A program made the translations under genes and the position numbers. The notes under the pieces were generated by a model. It was given only the letters and a program-made list of their open reading frames with translations. It was not told where the DNA came from and made no database searches. This document shows, one piece after another, positions 35,113-46,765 of a stretch of DNA of 64,000 nucleotides (the first letter of the stretch is position 1; every line of letters begins with the position of its first letter). The DNA comes from Brachycybe producta (lineage: Eukaryota; Arthropoda; Diplopoda; Playtdesmida; Andrognathidae), in contig JAUPFP010000019.1 in the NCBI GenBank assembly GCA_036925085.1, forward strand, positions 3,592,501-3,656,500. Reading direction: 5' to 3'.

Positions 35113-35525
35113 ACCCCGGTAGAACCGTAACCAACCATAGTATTATGGACAAGAGTCCGTGTCCCACAGTAACCTTACAGTTGGAGTGACCTTTACCATT
35201 GGCAACCGCAGATACATGGACAAAAGTCCGTAATCCATGGTGCGTTTACGGTAAAGCAACCTTTTACCGTTTTCCACCAGTCCTGCACGGTTAACCACTG
35301 TGCTACCGGTATACTAACGGTAAAACCCGACCGTAAACTGGTTTTTACCGTAGTCCCGTTGACAAATGTTTGTGCTTCACGGTATACTACCAGTACCCTA
35401 TGGTCAAACCCGTTTTCCTCCGCTGTACCGTGGACAAAGTCCAAGCCCGCCAGTAGTCTAACAGTTTCCATGGTCTTTCGACCGTGCAAGAGGGCTGGGT
35501 AAAGCTGCCCAGCTCTTCCACCAAT
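35113..35525 (-). promoter_or_regulatory. E3 leader with hairpin repeats and primer-binding zone
   Basis: Worn versions of the E1 leader repeat are visible on the + strand: GGACAAGAGTCCGTG near 35147, GGACAAAAGTCCGTA near 35218, GGACAAAGTCCAAG near 35434. The bases beside the LTR read, on the minus strand, AT then TGGTGGAAGAGC, in the position of a primer-binding site. Confidence 0.5.
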
Positions 35526-35907
35526 TGTAACAACCCGACTGGTGCTCATTACAATGCCCGGTAAACTTCCCCATCTTACCGGAATCCAGACTTTTTGGGG
35601 CTGGGATCGCAGCCTTAACTGCCCTCTTGCACATGTCCGGGGTGGTGCTGGCCAACCAGAATCTGCGACGCCATACATCACCAGACGGCTTGTCTGATGA
35701 ACCCACGATGAGAACCCATGGTGACCTCCCAATGGGTCCACTGTGAAACCGTGGCGACTGCCATTATATACCCCCATGCTGGGGAGGACAGTGACCCTAC
35801 CTGGGGTTCATGTCATTCGCCGGGCTGCCTACTATAGCAGCCTAGCAGACGACATCAGGATTTAGTCTTGATCCTACTAATTAAAGGAGCAAAACTGGGT
35901 TGTCACA
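35526..35907 (-). mobile_element. 5' LTR of E3, internally deleted
   Basis: It runs from TGTAACAACCCGACTGG to GGGTTGTCACA. Relative to the 30580 LTR about 280 bp are missing around 35755, where the GTGAAACCGTGG segment jumps to the CTGCCATTATATACCCC segment. Together with the 3' LTR it defines E3. Confidence 0.7.
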
Positions 35908-36329
35908 ATCAATTCAAAACATGCTTAAATTATACACAAAACACGGCCTTTTTATACTCAAAAAGAGGATACTGAGACTCCTCCTATTGGCTATTGTGAG
36001 CGTTGGCGTCCATGTTGACCATATCGAGCAACTCATTATGCTCTTTTCTATAACTCGTCTCTTCCCTCAATCACGTTGAAGATTCGAGTTACATAAGTAG
36101 TCAGATGGTGACGGATTGTAGTCATCCTTCTGTGTAGGGGTGTAACCTATCAGATGGATGGTGACCATCCACTTCTGGTCGCCAATATTGTTCATCTTCT
36201 TGGTTGGAAGATCTGCTGCTCCATAGTGATCCATATGCTTTCTTGCCCTATGGTGTCTCCTGCTTGTCTAGAGAAGGGTTAGTTTCCATACAATAGACAA
36301 TGCAGTTTCATATTGTAAACACTTTATTC
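35908..36329. other. Unassigned intron sequence
   Basis: No gene is seen. A few LTR-like words occur, such as CCTATTGGCTATTG at 35988, but no boundaries could be defined. Confidence 0.4.
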
Positions 36330-36640
36330 ATAATTGCATAGAAACATCAATGTTACAAGAATGAATATTTGATATTAAAGGTGCGTCCACGATCCCATTA
36401 TGTGATACGGATGTGAGAATCAACGTAGTACAAAAGTTGAGCAAAAGAGTGGATGAAGAACAAAGAAGAGCATGGTCTTACGTGGTGTAACCAGGTCCAA
36501 GTGACCATGATCCTAAGAGTATCAATCTGCCACTTGAGTATTAACTAGATGGAGGGAGGGACAAGTATGAGTTGTTTACCCCAGGCTATGGTTTTGGCGG
36601 GATCACAAGTTACTTTGTGTTACACTATTTACAAACTTAA
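36330..36640. repeat. Dispersed LTR-like repeat X, copy 2
   Basis: It matches 28830-29140 over its length and shares the GTGTTACA end. A palindrome follows at 36650-36674. Confidence 0.5.
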
Positions 36641-36674
36641 AAACGAAACTGGTCAATCAACATGATTGACCAGT

Positions 36675-37599
36675 GGTCACCAAAAATATGAGATGATTTA
36701 TTCCTAATTAAAACCAATATTCACTAGATAAACACAACCCCATAGACTTAATGCTACTGCATTAAGGAGGTGGGACTGGGAGGAAAAGGGGCCCAAGCCT
36801 CGTGGTGTGACCCAAACAAGATATTAGCATTGTCAGCTGCTAGAACTAGGTGAACCCTCTATACGATAGTACAGAGGGATGCCAAAGTCCCATGCCATCT
36901 GAAGAAAAACCAAACGATCCAGGAGAAAATAAACAAGCCAGGATTGCTGCCGGACGTATTGTGTTATAATAGTGTTGTATCACTCTGTATTATGTATAGC
37001 TTCTGGGCCACTGGTACATTAAGGTACCGATTGACCCAGATTCTATTTCTGTTGTTGACCTTTCAAGTTTCCCTCTTTTTTGTATTAACTTTTGTGTTTT
37101 TAACGTTTCATCTTCACACCTGATTGTGAAGAAAGCCTGAGTCATCATTTTGGACAAATGGACGACTCGATTGATTGGTCCATTTGAGCCCAAAATATTT
37201 TATTCAATCCCAGAAAAGTGTCCTGAGAATCTGACTTGTGGATTCTCAGGGTATAAAAATATGTTTTTGTATATTCAAAACTTAATTTTGTAAATCAATT
37301 GCTGATATCGAATCTATGCCCAATTTTGGCTAGATTCTTTTTTATTTTCAAGTTCATTATTTTTCTAAGGGTTGTGTGTTTCAACCAAAGTTATTTTCTA
37401 TACAGATTTTTTTATAGATTTTTGCAGCTCAACACCTTATCGGATACTCCAAGTCAACGATCGGGTGAAAACCTGCAACTTTAATTCAGCTAAGAATCTC
37501 TGCTATAGTCAAGGGTAGTTCACAGATGTCTGTCATGCAAAGACAAAGATCTTCAAGACTGTGAGTCTTAGCAAAAACTAGTTAGGACATTAATAGATA
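36675..37599. other. Intron sequence without recognisable genes
   Basis: AT-rich intron sequence. I see no coding or repeat signature except general low complexity. Confidence 0.5.
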
Positions 37600-38003
37600 C
37601 TAGTGGGGTAACCCGTCATAAATGACGGGAGCAAAATTCACAGGCAATTGTGCTCATGCGCGTTGTTTTTTCCTTTTTTTACTCTTTTCATTTCAATTCA
37701 ATTTCAGTCACCCCCTCCCACGTTTTTCTCTCTCCCCTATACACTTTCCAACCTTTTCCCTTCTCCAATTTCAGTCACCCACTCCCACTTCCCCCTCCAT
37801 GTTTCTCTCTCTCTCTCTCCCTCTACACTTTCCAACCTTCCCCTCTCTCCATTTTAATATCATGGGGTTCTTGGATGTGGAGTGTGCAACATATAGTTGA
37901 CCTTGAGAAAAAAAGAGGTTCATTTCTTCATTTATTTAAATTTATATAAATTCCGACACAGTGTTAGTCCACACACACACACATACATACACAGATCTGG
38001 GAT
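37600..38003 (-). mobile_element. Non-autonomous Helitron, copy 2
   Basis: On the minus strand it ends with hairpin CCCGTCATTTATGACGGG, TTACCCCA, CTAG|T. Its other end reads TCCCAGATCTGTGTATG, as in copies at 60540 and 62086 (TCCCAGGTCTGTGTG). The interior has CT-rich blocks and AAATTTATATAAATTCCGAC. Flanks are TA-rich. Confidence 0.65.
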
Positions 38004-38399
38004 ATTATATATATAATTATATTGGTCTAGTCCTCCCAGGCCGATAGAATTAGTGATATAGCCAATCACTATTGAAACAAGATTAACTATTGCGATCTAT
38101 TGATCTCAAATTAAGCAGATTCTATCAAGGGGGAAAAGGTCCATCACAATATATGGTTAAGGTGTGGGGTAGTTTACAACATTTGCTACCGCGTTTTATT
38201 CTTGAAAATTGTGTTGCCAAACATAAGCAGATTGTATTTAAATTGTGCAAACAATTTTGAAACAAAACAAAAATTTTGAAAGTTGATTGTCACAATATAT
38301 GAATGATGAATAGCAACAAGATCACCGCAAGATTTTCTCAGCAAATTCAAGAGAGACGTCGACGTGAAAGCCTCGCCAAAGAACTATCGGAAGCTCGGG
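38004..38399. other. Intron sequence
   Basis: AT-rich intron sequence. No gene seen. Confidence 0.5.
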
Positions 38400-38850
38400 A
38401 ATGCCAGGAAAAATGTTGCTTGCCGGAAATGCCATAAGAAAGAAAAAGAGGACAAGCTAAGGACCTTTGCCTTTGCTCCTCCATAGCTTGCTGGTCTGGG
38501 CAGTCATGGATTTGACCGTCTAGAATAAGGTTGTCAATCCCTGTCCGAGGCTCACAGGACAACAGTGTTATAAGCCTACACATCTGGCCATAATTTATCC
38601 CACCAATCGCACTGCTCCTTGAGGGGATCAAGGTAGCGCTTAATGGCTCCCATTACAGTTTTATTCATATGATCCGTAAGCTTGCAGATGGTATGCCGTC
38701 ATAAAGTGATGCCCTACAATGTAGTGCTCCCGGAACTTCAGCAGGACTTTGCTGGAAAACTGCCCCAGTCATCTAACTGGGCTACTGCAGCTTCCAATGT
38801 GGTGCGCATGGTTTCGGAAATACCCAACCGGTAATTTCTGGGTTCCGTTT
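38400..38850 (-). pseudogene. Gypsy integrase/protease fragments joined
   Basis: PRTGIDNLILDGQIHDCPDQ (38490-38560) matches the E1 integrase tail region, and 38760-38850 matches the gag/protease boundary region near E1 54490-54545. The two are not neighbours in E1, so this is a deletion or rearrangement product. Confidence 0.6.
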
Positions 38851-39589
38851 TAGTTTCACTTTCTCTATTGCTTTCCAATTTCATCCAGTGCAACTTTTGA
38901 TTGTGGTTTGCCACACTCGAATTTTGCATTCAGCACTTTCAGTTTCTTCATTGAGGACTTTAAAACTCATATCTTCCACATGCTTTCCATATACCACGTG
39001 TTGTAGGGAGATTGTGCTGAGCACACTTGCCTGTGTATTGCCCAGGCCACTCTAGAGTGGGTGTGACAGACATGCTTGTTACCTAAATTTTCTTCTCCCT
39101 ATTGTTGCTATATTTTGTAACCACTTTGATTGTTTTGTGAGTCAGTGGCAGAGGCAGCCTTTGGGTTATAGGGTTTTAAAAATTGTAACTCCTCACCTTT
39201 CTCACAATCTGAGCAGCAATTTGGCAACATTATGAAATAGCATTGCTGAACCTAACTGATTCTTACACTTGCATTATGTTAGATTTGAATTTCCATATAC
39301 AATAACTAATATATAGTACATATAGTATAGTATAGTATATAGTATATATATACAGTATATAGCACAGACATTACATATGGAAGACCTAATAGTATGATTA
39401 TATGATTGAATGGCATATTTATTCAAAACTAAAATTAAGGCAATGCTAGTTCGTTTAAAACATCTACATTTAGGCCTACTGCTAAATGATGGTGAACATT
39501 TAATATTGCCAAACCATTGAGACATTTTTAACTAAGTCATGTTACATACTTTTTAATGTGTTGAAGTATAGAAAATGAACGCTCACTTG
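38851..39589. other. Intron sequence with a single hAT-like terminus
   Basis: TGCTGAGCACACTTGCCTG at about 39015-39034 equals the right-hand end of the MITE at 23484-23643. No partner end was found. A TATAG-rich microsatellite lies at 39310-39360. Confidence 0.45.
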
Positions 39590-41560
39590 TTAGTTGTTAC
39601 TATAGTGACTGGCAGCTTCGAGGAACTTTAAAGACTGCTGGATACATATCACTGCTGCAAATAAATAGTGCATCCAGGGCATGTTTTGGTGCATTGCCAT
39701 TTTATTTTATTTTACGATACCAGTGTTCAATTCAGCAGTGGCAACCTCTTTACAACAATCGATAATGCATGCATAATTTTGTGCAAGTGTCTTCATATTC
39801 TATTCTACATCTTCAGTGCATCCAAATTGAGACTGTGTGATGTTCGGAAGAAAGAACATAAATTTCCTAAAACTTCCTTGTGCTTTAAATTGTGCTCATG
39901 CATATTAGCAATAAAAGCATCAAGAAGTGGTAAGAATACAGGGATGATTTAATAGTCTTTTGGCTTTGTAGCTAGAATGTTGCACTAATGTTTTTGCTTT
40001 CCATTCTGCTTTGGAATGGGGATGTCTATCCCTAGATCAGCAAAAGTCATTTCCACTTCAATGAAATTGTGATGAAATTGATTTTCTGCTTTTTTATATT
40101 GGACAACTCTGCTTCGACATCTATTGCTAAGTTTACAGCAGCAGCTAGGTCCAGGTTTTCTGTTTATAAAGATTGACTTAATGACAAGCTGATAGCAAAT
40201 ACTTTCTTCATGTCACTAATTGAAACTAAAAATTCTGGATATCATTATTTGGTTTGCAGTTGATGATGGGACTTATGTCTGTCCAGTTTGAAATCTTTCC
40301 TAGAGCATCATTGACAGCCTGTTTGAGTTCTGCAAAAACAATTATGGCATCATGTAGGACACAGGTTCTTAAGGCAGGTAGCTGTTTCAACTGCAAGTTC
40401 ATCAATTGATTGCATTAAAACTGACTGCCTTTTGGAGTATTAAAAAGGTGTATATATTTCCCACAGTTCCCATGTGATTTCGTATGAATGGCAGTTCACA
40501 TAAATTTCAGATTGCAAGGTTCAGACTGTGGGGGCACAGTGGATATACATAGCTAGTTCATACAATTCACAGTCAATTCAAACATTTACAGTGTTCTGAT
40601 CAGCACATCTGCAAGACCTTTGCCAGTAACATCAGTTACTGCTACAAATTGCAAAAACTTTTATCTAATTTTGTATTCATCTAGGTAATGCATGCAAAGT
40701 GAAAACTGCTCCATGCTAGACATCTGTTGTTTCATCGGCCAAGGCTTAAAATCTTTTTGCCATGTTCACTTTTCTGACTAGAGCGCACTATAAAATTGTT
40801 ACACGAGGAAATAATTTTGTATTGAATGGATGGACTTACTGTATATGGGTAGCAGTTTTTAAGATCTACATCTCCATTTTTGAAGCAAAGTTGTAACTGC
40901 ACGAAAATTCTCATCATTATGCTCTGGCTCTTTCAAAGTTATAATTTGACCTGAATCTCGGTGACCTCTGAGAGGGAAGGACTGACGTCCACAAAATATT
41001 GTTTTTATCATGGGCTTGATACGATGCCAGTTTCCTTCAATCTAAAAAGAATTCCAGGATTTAATATGCAATAAAGCAAAGCATTGGGTGAAATCTAAAA
41101 TTCTACCAGTAGTTTCAAAGCAGTCTTAGCAGTCTTTCTGTTTCTTATCAACATGATTTTGATTTTCTGATTGGGTAATGCACATGTTGTGGTACTCGGC
41201 TTTTTGATGTGTACTAAATGCCTCGACTGTCTTTTTCCAATTCGAGACTTTTGTCCTGACCAGCTGTCGAAGAGGTTGACAATCATTTTTATAAGGTGAA
41301 AAAAACAGTATTTGCAGGTAGCACCATTTCATTTTTTTTAGAATAAGCTGATCATTTCCATTGTGGGAATTTTGTAACTGGCATATGGAGACCACAACCT
41401 GAAAAGCAAACCATATATGAAGCAACGTCAAATATACTGAAATGTTTAACTTGATCAGGAATTGAGGATTTAGATGTGCTAGTGGGGAACTGGGAGTTGT
41501 TGTTGGAATATTGTCCAGATATTCACCATCTGGAACACTTGCATTGCACATTTATTTGTC
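39590..41560 (-). pseudogene. hAT-superfamily transposase fossil (DUF4371/ZMYM-like)
   Basis: Minus-strand blocks in order: VRTKVSNWKKTVEAFSTHQK and AEYHNMCIT (41160-41270), LRGHRDSGQIITLKEPEHND (40915-40975), ALADETTDV (40715-40745), a LFNTPK-type block (near 40450) and LCP before the last catalytic region (near 40370). This order matches TTF-type-zinc-finger hAT transposases related to ZMYM proteins. Several frameshifts and stops separate the blocks. No terminal inverted repeats or 8-bp duplication could be fixed. Confidence 0.65.
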
Positions 41561-42239
41561 TTGTAACCCCATGTCAGTAGCTCTTTCATATGAAGCATGG
41601 ATCTTTTCATCGGTCCTTGCACTTTTGATTAGTAACACTTGTTTAAACTTCATCATAGTTGCGTTTGCAAGTTACAATTGGTTATAGACAAAAATAGTAT
41701 GTAAGTAAACAAACATTGTGCATTTTGTGAAAGCAAATTTGCATCTTTCATAATATGAAATTAGCACCCTTTATAAAATCAAATTTGACTCCTCTTGTCA
41801 TATTAAAATTGTTGTAAAAAGTTCCACATCATGTTGATTTTTTAATTTTTATTTTCAGTCAATGCATAAAATATTGTCAGCAAAAGCAACAAATTAAATT
41901 TAGATTTTATGGTCAGATTTTATAGTATTTCATGGTCAGGCCATTTCAAGACCACTAAATACATGTTTTTAAATATTCAAAATATTGCAAACTTAAATAT
42001 GTGAACATGAAACTTATTAACATACATGCAGAAAATAAATTAAGCCCCATGCATGAATATGGAAGCAGTTTTTATCCAAAAACACTGGTCAACACTATTT
42101 TTGCTGACTTGTTTCTGACTAATTTTGGGGTTCTGAACTCAGATATCACATTGGTTTTTGCCCATCACGTCAAGTTTTTACACTACGCCGTACCTCCATT
42201 TGGATCAATCTCCATATAAAAGTACACGATTACAATGTT
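41561..42239. other. AT-rich intron sequence
   Basis: No gene seen. Confidence 0.5.
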
Positions 42240-42710
42240 TTTTGTGGTGATGGCACATTCTTCCATCATGGATAAGGTTTTGTATGTAGGCCCTTTTTGG
42301 AGTGTTTATATTCAGTTTTTTAACACTCCACCAGCAGTCTGCCATCATGTGGGTATCTCACCTTCGTTGGTATCGCTCCTCCATAGCTTTTATATCATAA
42401 TGGAACCTTTTGCCTTGCTCATCACTTATATAACCTAGATTTTCAGGAAATGTATCAAGATGACTGTTGAGAAAATGAACCTTTATTCTCATGTTGCAAC
42501 CCATGCTTCAACTCAGGGCTTGCACACTTTACGTGGAGTCCAAGACTTGTCCTGGTCTCCAAGTCTCACTTGAAAGTAAGCCACCTGCACTTTCTTCACA
42601 AAATTACTAAAACTCATCCTTTGACTGGGTACAATAAAGCTTCCACATACATAACAAAATGTATCTAGACTATTCAAACACTTTCTTTTAGCAGCAGCCA
42701 CTGCCTAAGT
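42240..42710 (-). pseudogene. Relic of an unclassified repeat-borne ORF
   Basis: The segment 42513-42701 includes VQVAYFQVRLGDQDKSWTPR and a CYVCGSFI pair upstream, resembling a cysteine-bearing repeat protein widespread in invertebrate genomes, which I know only as an uncharacterised family. Frames are broken further on. Function is unknown. Confidence 0.35.
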
Positions 42711-43514
42711 TACAATTACAACAGTTGATGAACAAAAACCTGAAAAATAAAACATGCCATAGAACAAAAACGGGACGTGCTATGTAAAAACTGATTTTAT
42801 TTTTGAAATCAGCACCCCAAAATTACTTAAACACAAGTGTCAGATCTTCGTCAGCAGAAAAAAAGTGAAAAATTGTTGGCCAGTGTAATCCATGCTTTAA
42901 CCCATTTCAAAATAAAACCACTAAAAAATTTCGGAATGAAATGGGGGGGGGTTCTTACCCACCCTTTCTTCCTTTTGTTACCCCTTCTCTGTCGGCCCAT
43001 GCCTTTATTATTTGAGAAGAGCTAACTAATTTCAAAGGTTCATTTAAGGCCAATGAAGACTTGTTTTGTGTTTATCAAAATGATTTATCCAATTTAGTTT
43101 AAATAGGTTTATTGATTAAATAATATAATGATAGATTAAAAGGTATATGTATTTTAGTTGTTTAATTCAATATACAAGTTAACATACAACGTGAATATTT
43201 TAAGTTTAAAGTATGCATTTCTTAATTCTAAAGCATTTTATTATTTTCAACCAATTGGTAAAACAAAATTAATAGTAAAAAATACCAGTTATGCTTACAA
43301 AACCTTCTTTTGATGATTTTTGGAAACTGTTTTAAGAGAGACTCAGCAAATACAAGTATTGCACCAATTGCAATAGATACTCATTGTGTAATTTAGAAGA
43401 ACAGGTTCACCAATTAAACACAGTTGGCTTGTAGCCACTGGTTCTATTGTGTTCCATTCTCTAGTTTGCTGAAGCTCCAAAAATAACACAAGTGATTCAT
43501 TACCACTGTTTCAT
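42711..43514. other. AT-rich intron sequence
   Basis: No gene seen. A G9 run lies at 42943-42951. Confidence 0.5.
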
Positions 43515-43860
43515 TGCTTTGGCTTTAGGCTGCTAGGCACCTGTAAATTGGTTGCCAGGCAGATGACAAAATGGCCAGCAAGGGTCACTGTCCTCCCCCA
43601 GGTGGAGCAGCCTGGGGTGATATATAATGGTGGCGGCCATTATTATCTGGACAGTTTAGTGAAGCCCTTGATGGGGTCAAAAACATGCAGTTAGTCTTTT
43701 GGTATCCCTCTGTTTTTGTTGTTTTTCTTTTAGTTTGTGCCTCAATGGCCTTTTGTGGAGTTGAGTCTAAAAAGGGGATGTTTTTGTTATAAATAAAAGT
43801 TGTTCTGTTGGTCAAGTGTTACACAAGTTAAAAACACAAATGGAAAGAAATAGTAATAAT
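43515..43860 (+). mobile_element. Gypsy LTR fragment in + orientation
   Basis: TTAGGCTGCTAGGCACCTGT to GGGTCACTGTCCTCCCCCAG and GGTGATATATAATGG match the + strand solo LTRs at 23728 and 32964. Both ends are missing. It abuts the Helitron at 43871. Confidence 0.6.
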
Positions 43861-43870
43861 TTTAAAGAAA

Positions 43871-45227
43871 CTAGTGGGGTAACCTGTCATAAATGACGGG
43901 AGCCAAATTCACAGGCAATTATGCCCAGCATTAGAATTTCTTTTCCTCCGCCCTTTTATGACGTCAAACCAAGTAACAAACCAATTAGAAATTGATGACG
44001 TTTATAAAAGGGCGGATCAAAAGAAATTCTAATTCTGGGCACAGTTGCCTATGATAAATTTTAGTTTAATTTTGCTACTATTATCCCTCCCCTTTTTTAT
44101 ATTTGAAAAAGAAAAGGAGCTTTACATTTTCCCTGGTGTGCGCATGTGCGTTGATTGTTCTTTTTTTTACTCCTTTCGTTTCAATTTCAGTTTCCCCCTC
44201 TTCCTTTCCTCTTGTAACGTCCCGCCGGACCGTTACAATACCCCGGTAAGCAAAACCCCAAAACGGACGTAAAACTTACCGCAACCGGCTCCTTACGGGG
44301 ACGGGACCGTACCCGTAGCCGTCTCCCACACGGTGTTCCCCTTGGGAGGTGTCGGCTCCACGGAGCCACCCACGATGGACACGATGAAAGACCACGCCGC
44401 CACGCCGAGAATATCGCGGTAGAACACCGGTTCTACCACGAGCCGACACGAGTACCGGCCGAAACAAGTCGGTAAAAGACGGTGGTGTTGATCCCCAACC
44501 GGACAACCCACCCTCCGCGGTACTTTCCCCCAAGAAATGACACGGACACAGCAAGTGATGAGTAAAAAGTGTATTTATTCCCACTTGCGACGGATAAAAG
44601 ATGAAAACGAAGGCAGTGATATTTACAGTGAGGGCTGGTCCGCTTGACCAGCCCCAAAGGCACTTTATCCAAGGCACAACAGCCAACAGGCCAACAAAAG
44701 AAGAAGATGCTGGACAGTGGAGGTCCTCTTGACCTCCACCCACAGGTCTAGTCTGATGCTCAGCCTACAACCAACTGCCCAGATCCTGTGGTTGACTAGG
44801 CCACAGGAAACCTCCAGGCAACTTCACCTGGAGGGGACAGAGGTCACTTCTGACCTCTCACCCATAGACTTCATGGTGAGAGGTCTGCTGGCTCCAAAAT
44901 GGCGTCCGTCCCAACAGCCTACTGTAGCTGTCAGGCAGACCACCATAGGGAAATTCCTCTGCTCCACCAAAATTAAAATTGGAGCAGACCAGGTTGCCAC
45001 ACTCTCCACGTTTCTCTTTCTGTTTCCAACCTTTTCCTCTCTCTAATTTAATAGCATGCGGTTCTTGGGTGGGGAGAGCGCAACGTAATCTTGACCTTGA
45101 GAAAAAAAAGCAGTTCATTCGTTTAAATTTATATAAATTCCGACGTGCTTCAAGGATTTTGTCCTTAATTATTTGTACAGCGTTACTCAAAGAAAGAATG
45201 AAAGAAACACTGAAGGATAGACGGGGC

Positions 45228-45230
<3 letters not shown>
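43871..45230 (-). mobile_element. Non-autonomous Helitron, copy 3, split by a solo LTR
   Basis: The end CTAGTGGGGTAACC at 43871 with the ...GTCATAAATGAC... hairpin marks the Helitron 3' end on the minus strand. A palindromic insert (43914-44046) with CCGCCCTTTTATGACGTCAA and its inverted partner lies inside. A solo LTR interrupts at 44213-45004, then the family's CT-rich and TTTATATAAATTCCGAC blocks resume. The outer end merges into a TA tract. Confidence 0.6.
44213..45000 (-). mobile_element. Solo LTR with target duplication CTCT
   Basis: It runs TGTAACGTCCCGCC to AGGTTGCCACA, 788 bp, with CTCT immediately before (44209-44212) and after (45001-45004). Its central region has AGTAAAAAGTGTATTTATTCC as the poly(A)/R zone. 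Its right half matches the E1 LTR closely, while the left half is divergent, so it represents a related subfamily. It is inserted in the Helitron at 43871. Confidence 0.85.
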
Positions 45231-45324
<94 letters not shown>

Positions 45325-45689
45325 ATATATATATATCTATATATATATATATCTATATATATATATCTATATATATCTATATATATCTATATATATCTAT
45401 ATATATCTATATATATCTATATATATCTATATATATCTATATATATCTATATATATCTATATATATCTATATATATCTATATATATCTATATATATCTAT
45501 ATATATCTATATATATCTATATATATCTATATCTATATATCTATATCTATATATATATATCTATATCTATATATATATCTATATCTATATATATATCTAT
45601 ATATCTATATCTATATCTATATCTATATCTATATCTATATCTATATCTATATCTATATCTATATCTATATCTATATCTATATATATATG

Positions 45690-45722
<33 letters not shown>

Positions 45723-45865
45723 CTATCTATATATAAATATATATATATCTATATATAAATATATATATATCTATATATAAATATATATATATCTATATAT
45801 AAATATATATATATATCTATATATAAATATATATATATCTATATATATGTATATATATATATACA
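45230..45865. repeat. Giant TA/TATC microsatellite
   Basis: About 636 bp of TA, ATATATCT octamers and ATATCT hexamers in successive zones, with TATATAAA variants near the end. The octamer zone (about 45350-45530) is regular. A 259-codon open frame through it is an artefact. Confidence 0.95.
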
Positions 45866-46440
45866 CTAGTGGGGTAACCCGTCATAAATGCCGGGAGCCA
45901 AATTCACAGGTAATTGTGCACAGCATTAAAATTTCTTTTCCTCCGCCATTTTATGATGCAGACCAATTAGAAATTGATGGCGTTCATAAAAGGGCGGAGC
46001 AAAAGATATTCTAATCCTGGGCACAATTGCCCGTGATAAATTCTAGTTTAATTTTGCTACTATTATCCCCTCCCCTTTTTATATTTGAAAGAGAAAATTA
46101 GCTTTTTATTTTCTCTGGTGTGCACATGCTCGTCATTTGGTCCTTTTTTACCCCTTTCATTTCAATTTCAGTTTCCCCCTCCTTTTTTCCCCCTCCACGT
46201 TTTTCTCCCCTCCACGTTCCTCTCCCCTCCACGTTTCTCTCCCCCTACTCTTTCCAACCTTTTCCCCCCTCTCCAATTTAATATCATGGGGTTCTTGGAT
46301 GGGAAGAGCGCGACATAATGTTGACCTTGAGAAAAAAAGAGGTTCATTTAAATTTATATAAATTCCGATGTGCTTACGCGTTTTTGTCCTTGTTTGCACA
46401 GCGTCACACGGATACAGGAAAAGAAAGATAGACAGGGCTT
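45866..46440 (-). mobile_element. Non-autonomous Helitron, copy 4
   Basis: CTAG at 45866 is followed by TGGGGTAACCCGTCATAAAT, a hairpin with one mismatch. It contains a palindromic core at 45905-46035, CT-rich sequence and AAATTTATATAAATTCCGAT. It lies immediately beside copy 3's microsatellite. Confidence 0.6.
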
Positions 46441-46765
46441 AATAAATATATAATATATATAGAAATAATAGTGTATAGTATAAAAACAATATATTGGCTT
46501 AAGTTACATGTTACAGCATTTTAGTATGTAACACTTCTTCCCTAAGCCACTGTGGTGAGTCATAATCACATAATTAATATGGCGTGCAATGTCTGTTTGT
46601 AGAGATAGGTTGGCAGGTAGTCAAAAATTTTCCACCTCGATACTTTGCTATGGCGATTTCGCAATATTGTGTACTTCACACGTCGTGACCATTGACTCGC
46701 ACAACAGTCAAGTTTAGGGGCGGAAAAATTCTTAAGTTATGAGCATACCTCCAAACTCTTAACTG
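46441..46765. other. Intron sequence beside E1
   Basis: No gene seen. The last four bases (ACTG) are the left target duplication of E1. Confidence 0.5.

Larger units (their letters stand above)
30580..35907 (-). mobile_element. E3: gypsy deletion derivative with gag start and ORF3 only
   Basis: LTRs lie at 30580-31244 (3') and 35526-35907 (5', internally deleted). Between them, read on the minus strand, are a leader with repeats (35113-35525), a gag N-terminal piece (34300-35112), a spacer (33647-34300) and ORF3 (31404-32963). No protease, RT, RNase H or integrase sequence is present. A reverse-oriented solo LTR (32964-33646) splits the ORF3 start. No matching target duplication is found at the outer edges. 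Confidence 0.7.

Noticed and set aside
37622-37949. Ser/Pro/Leu/Phe-rich frames
   Set aside because: Same CT-rich Helitron block; several overlapping frames are open at once.
44979-45758. 259-codon open frame rich in Ile and Tyr
   Set aside because: It runs through a TA/TATC microsatellite that lacks stops in this frame; there is no coding signal.
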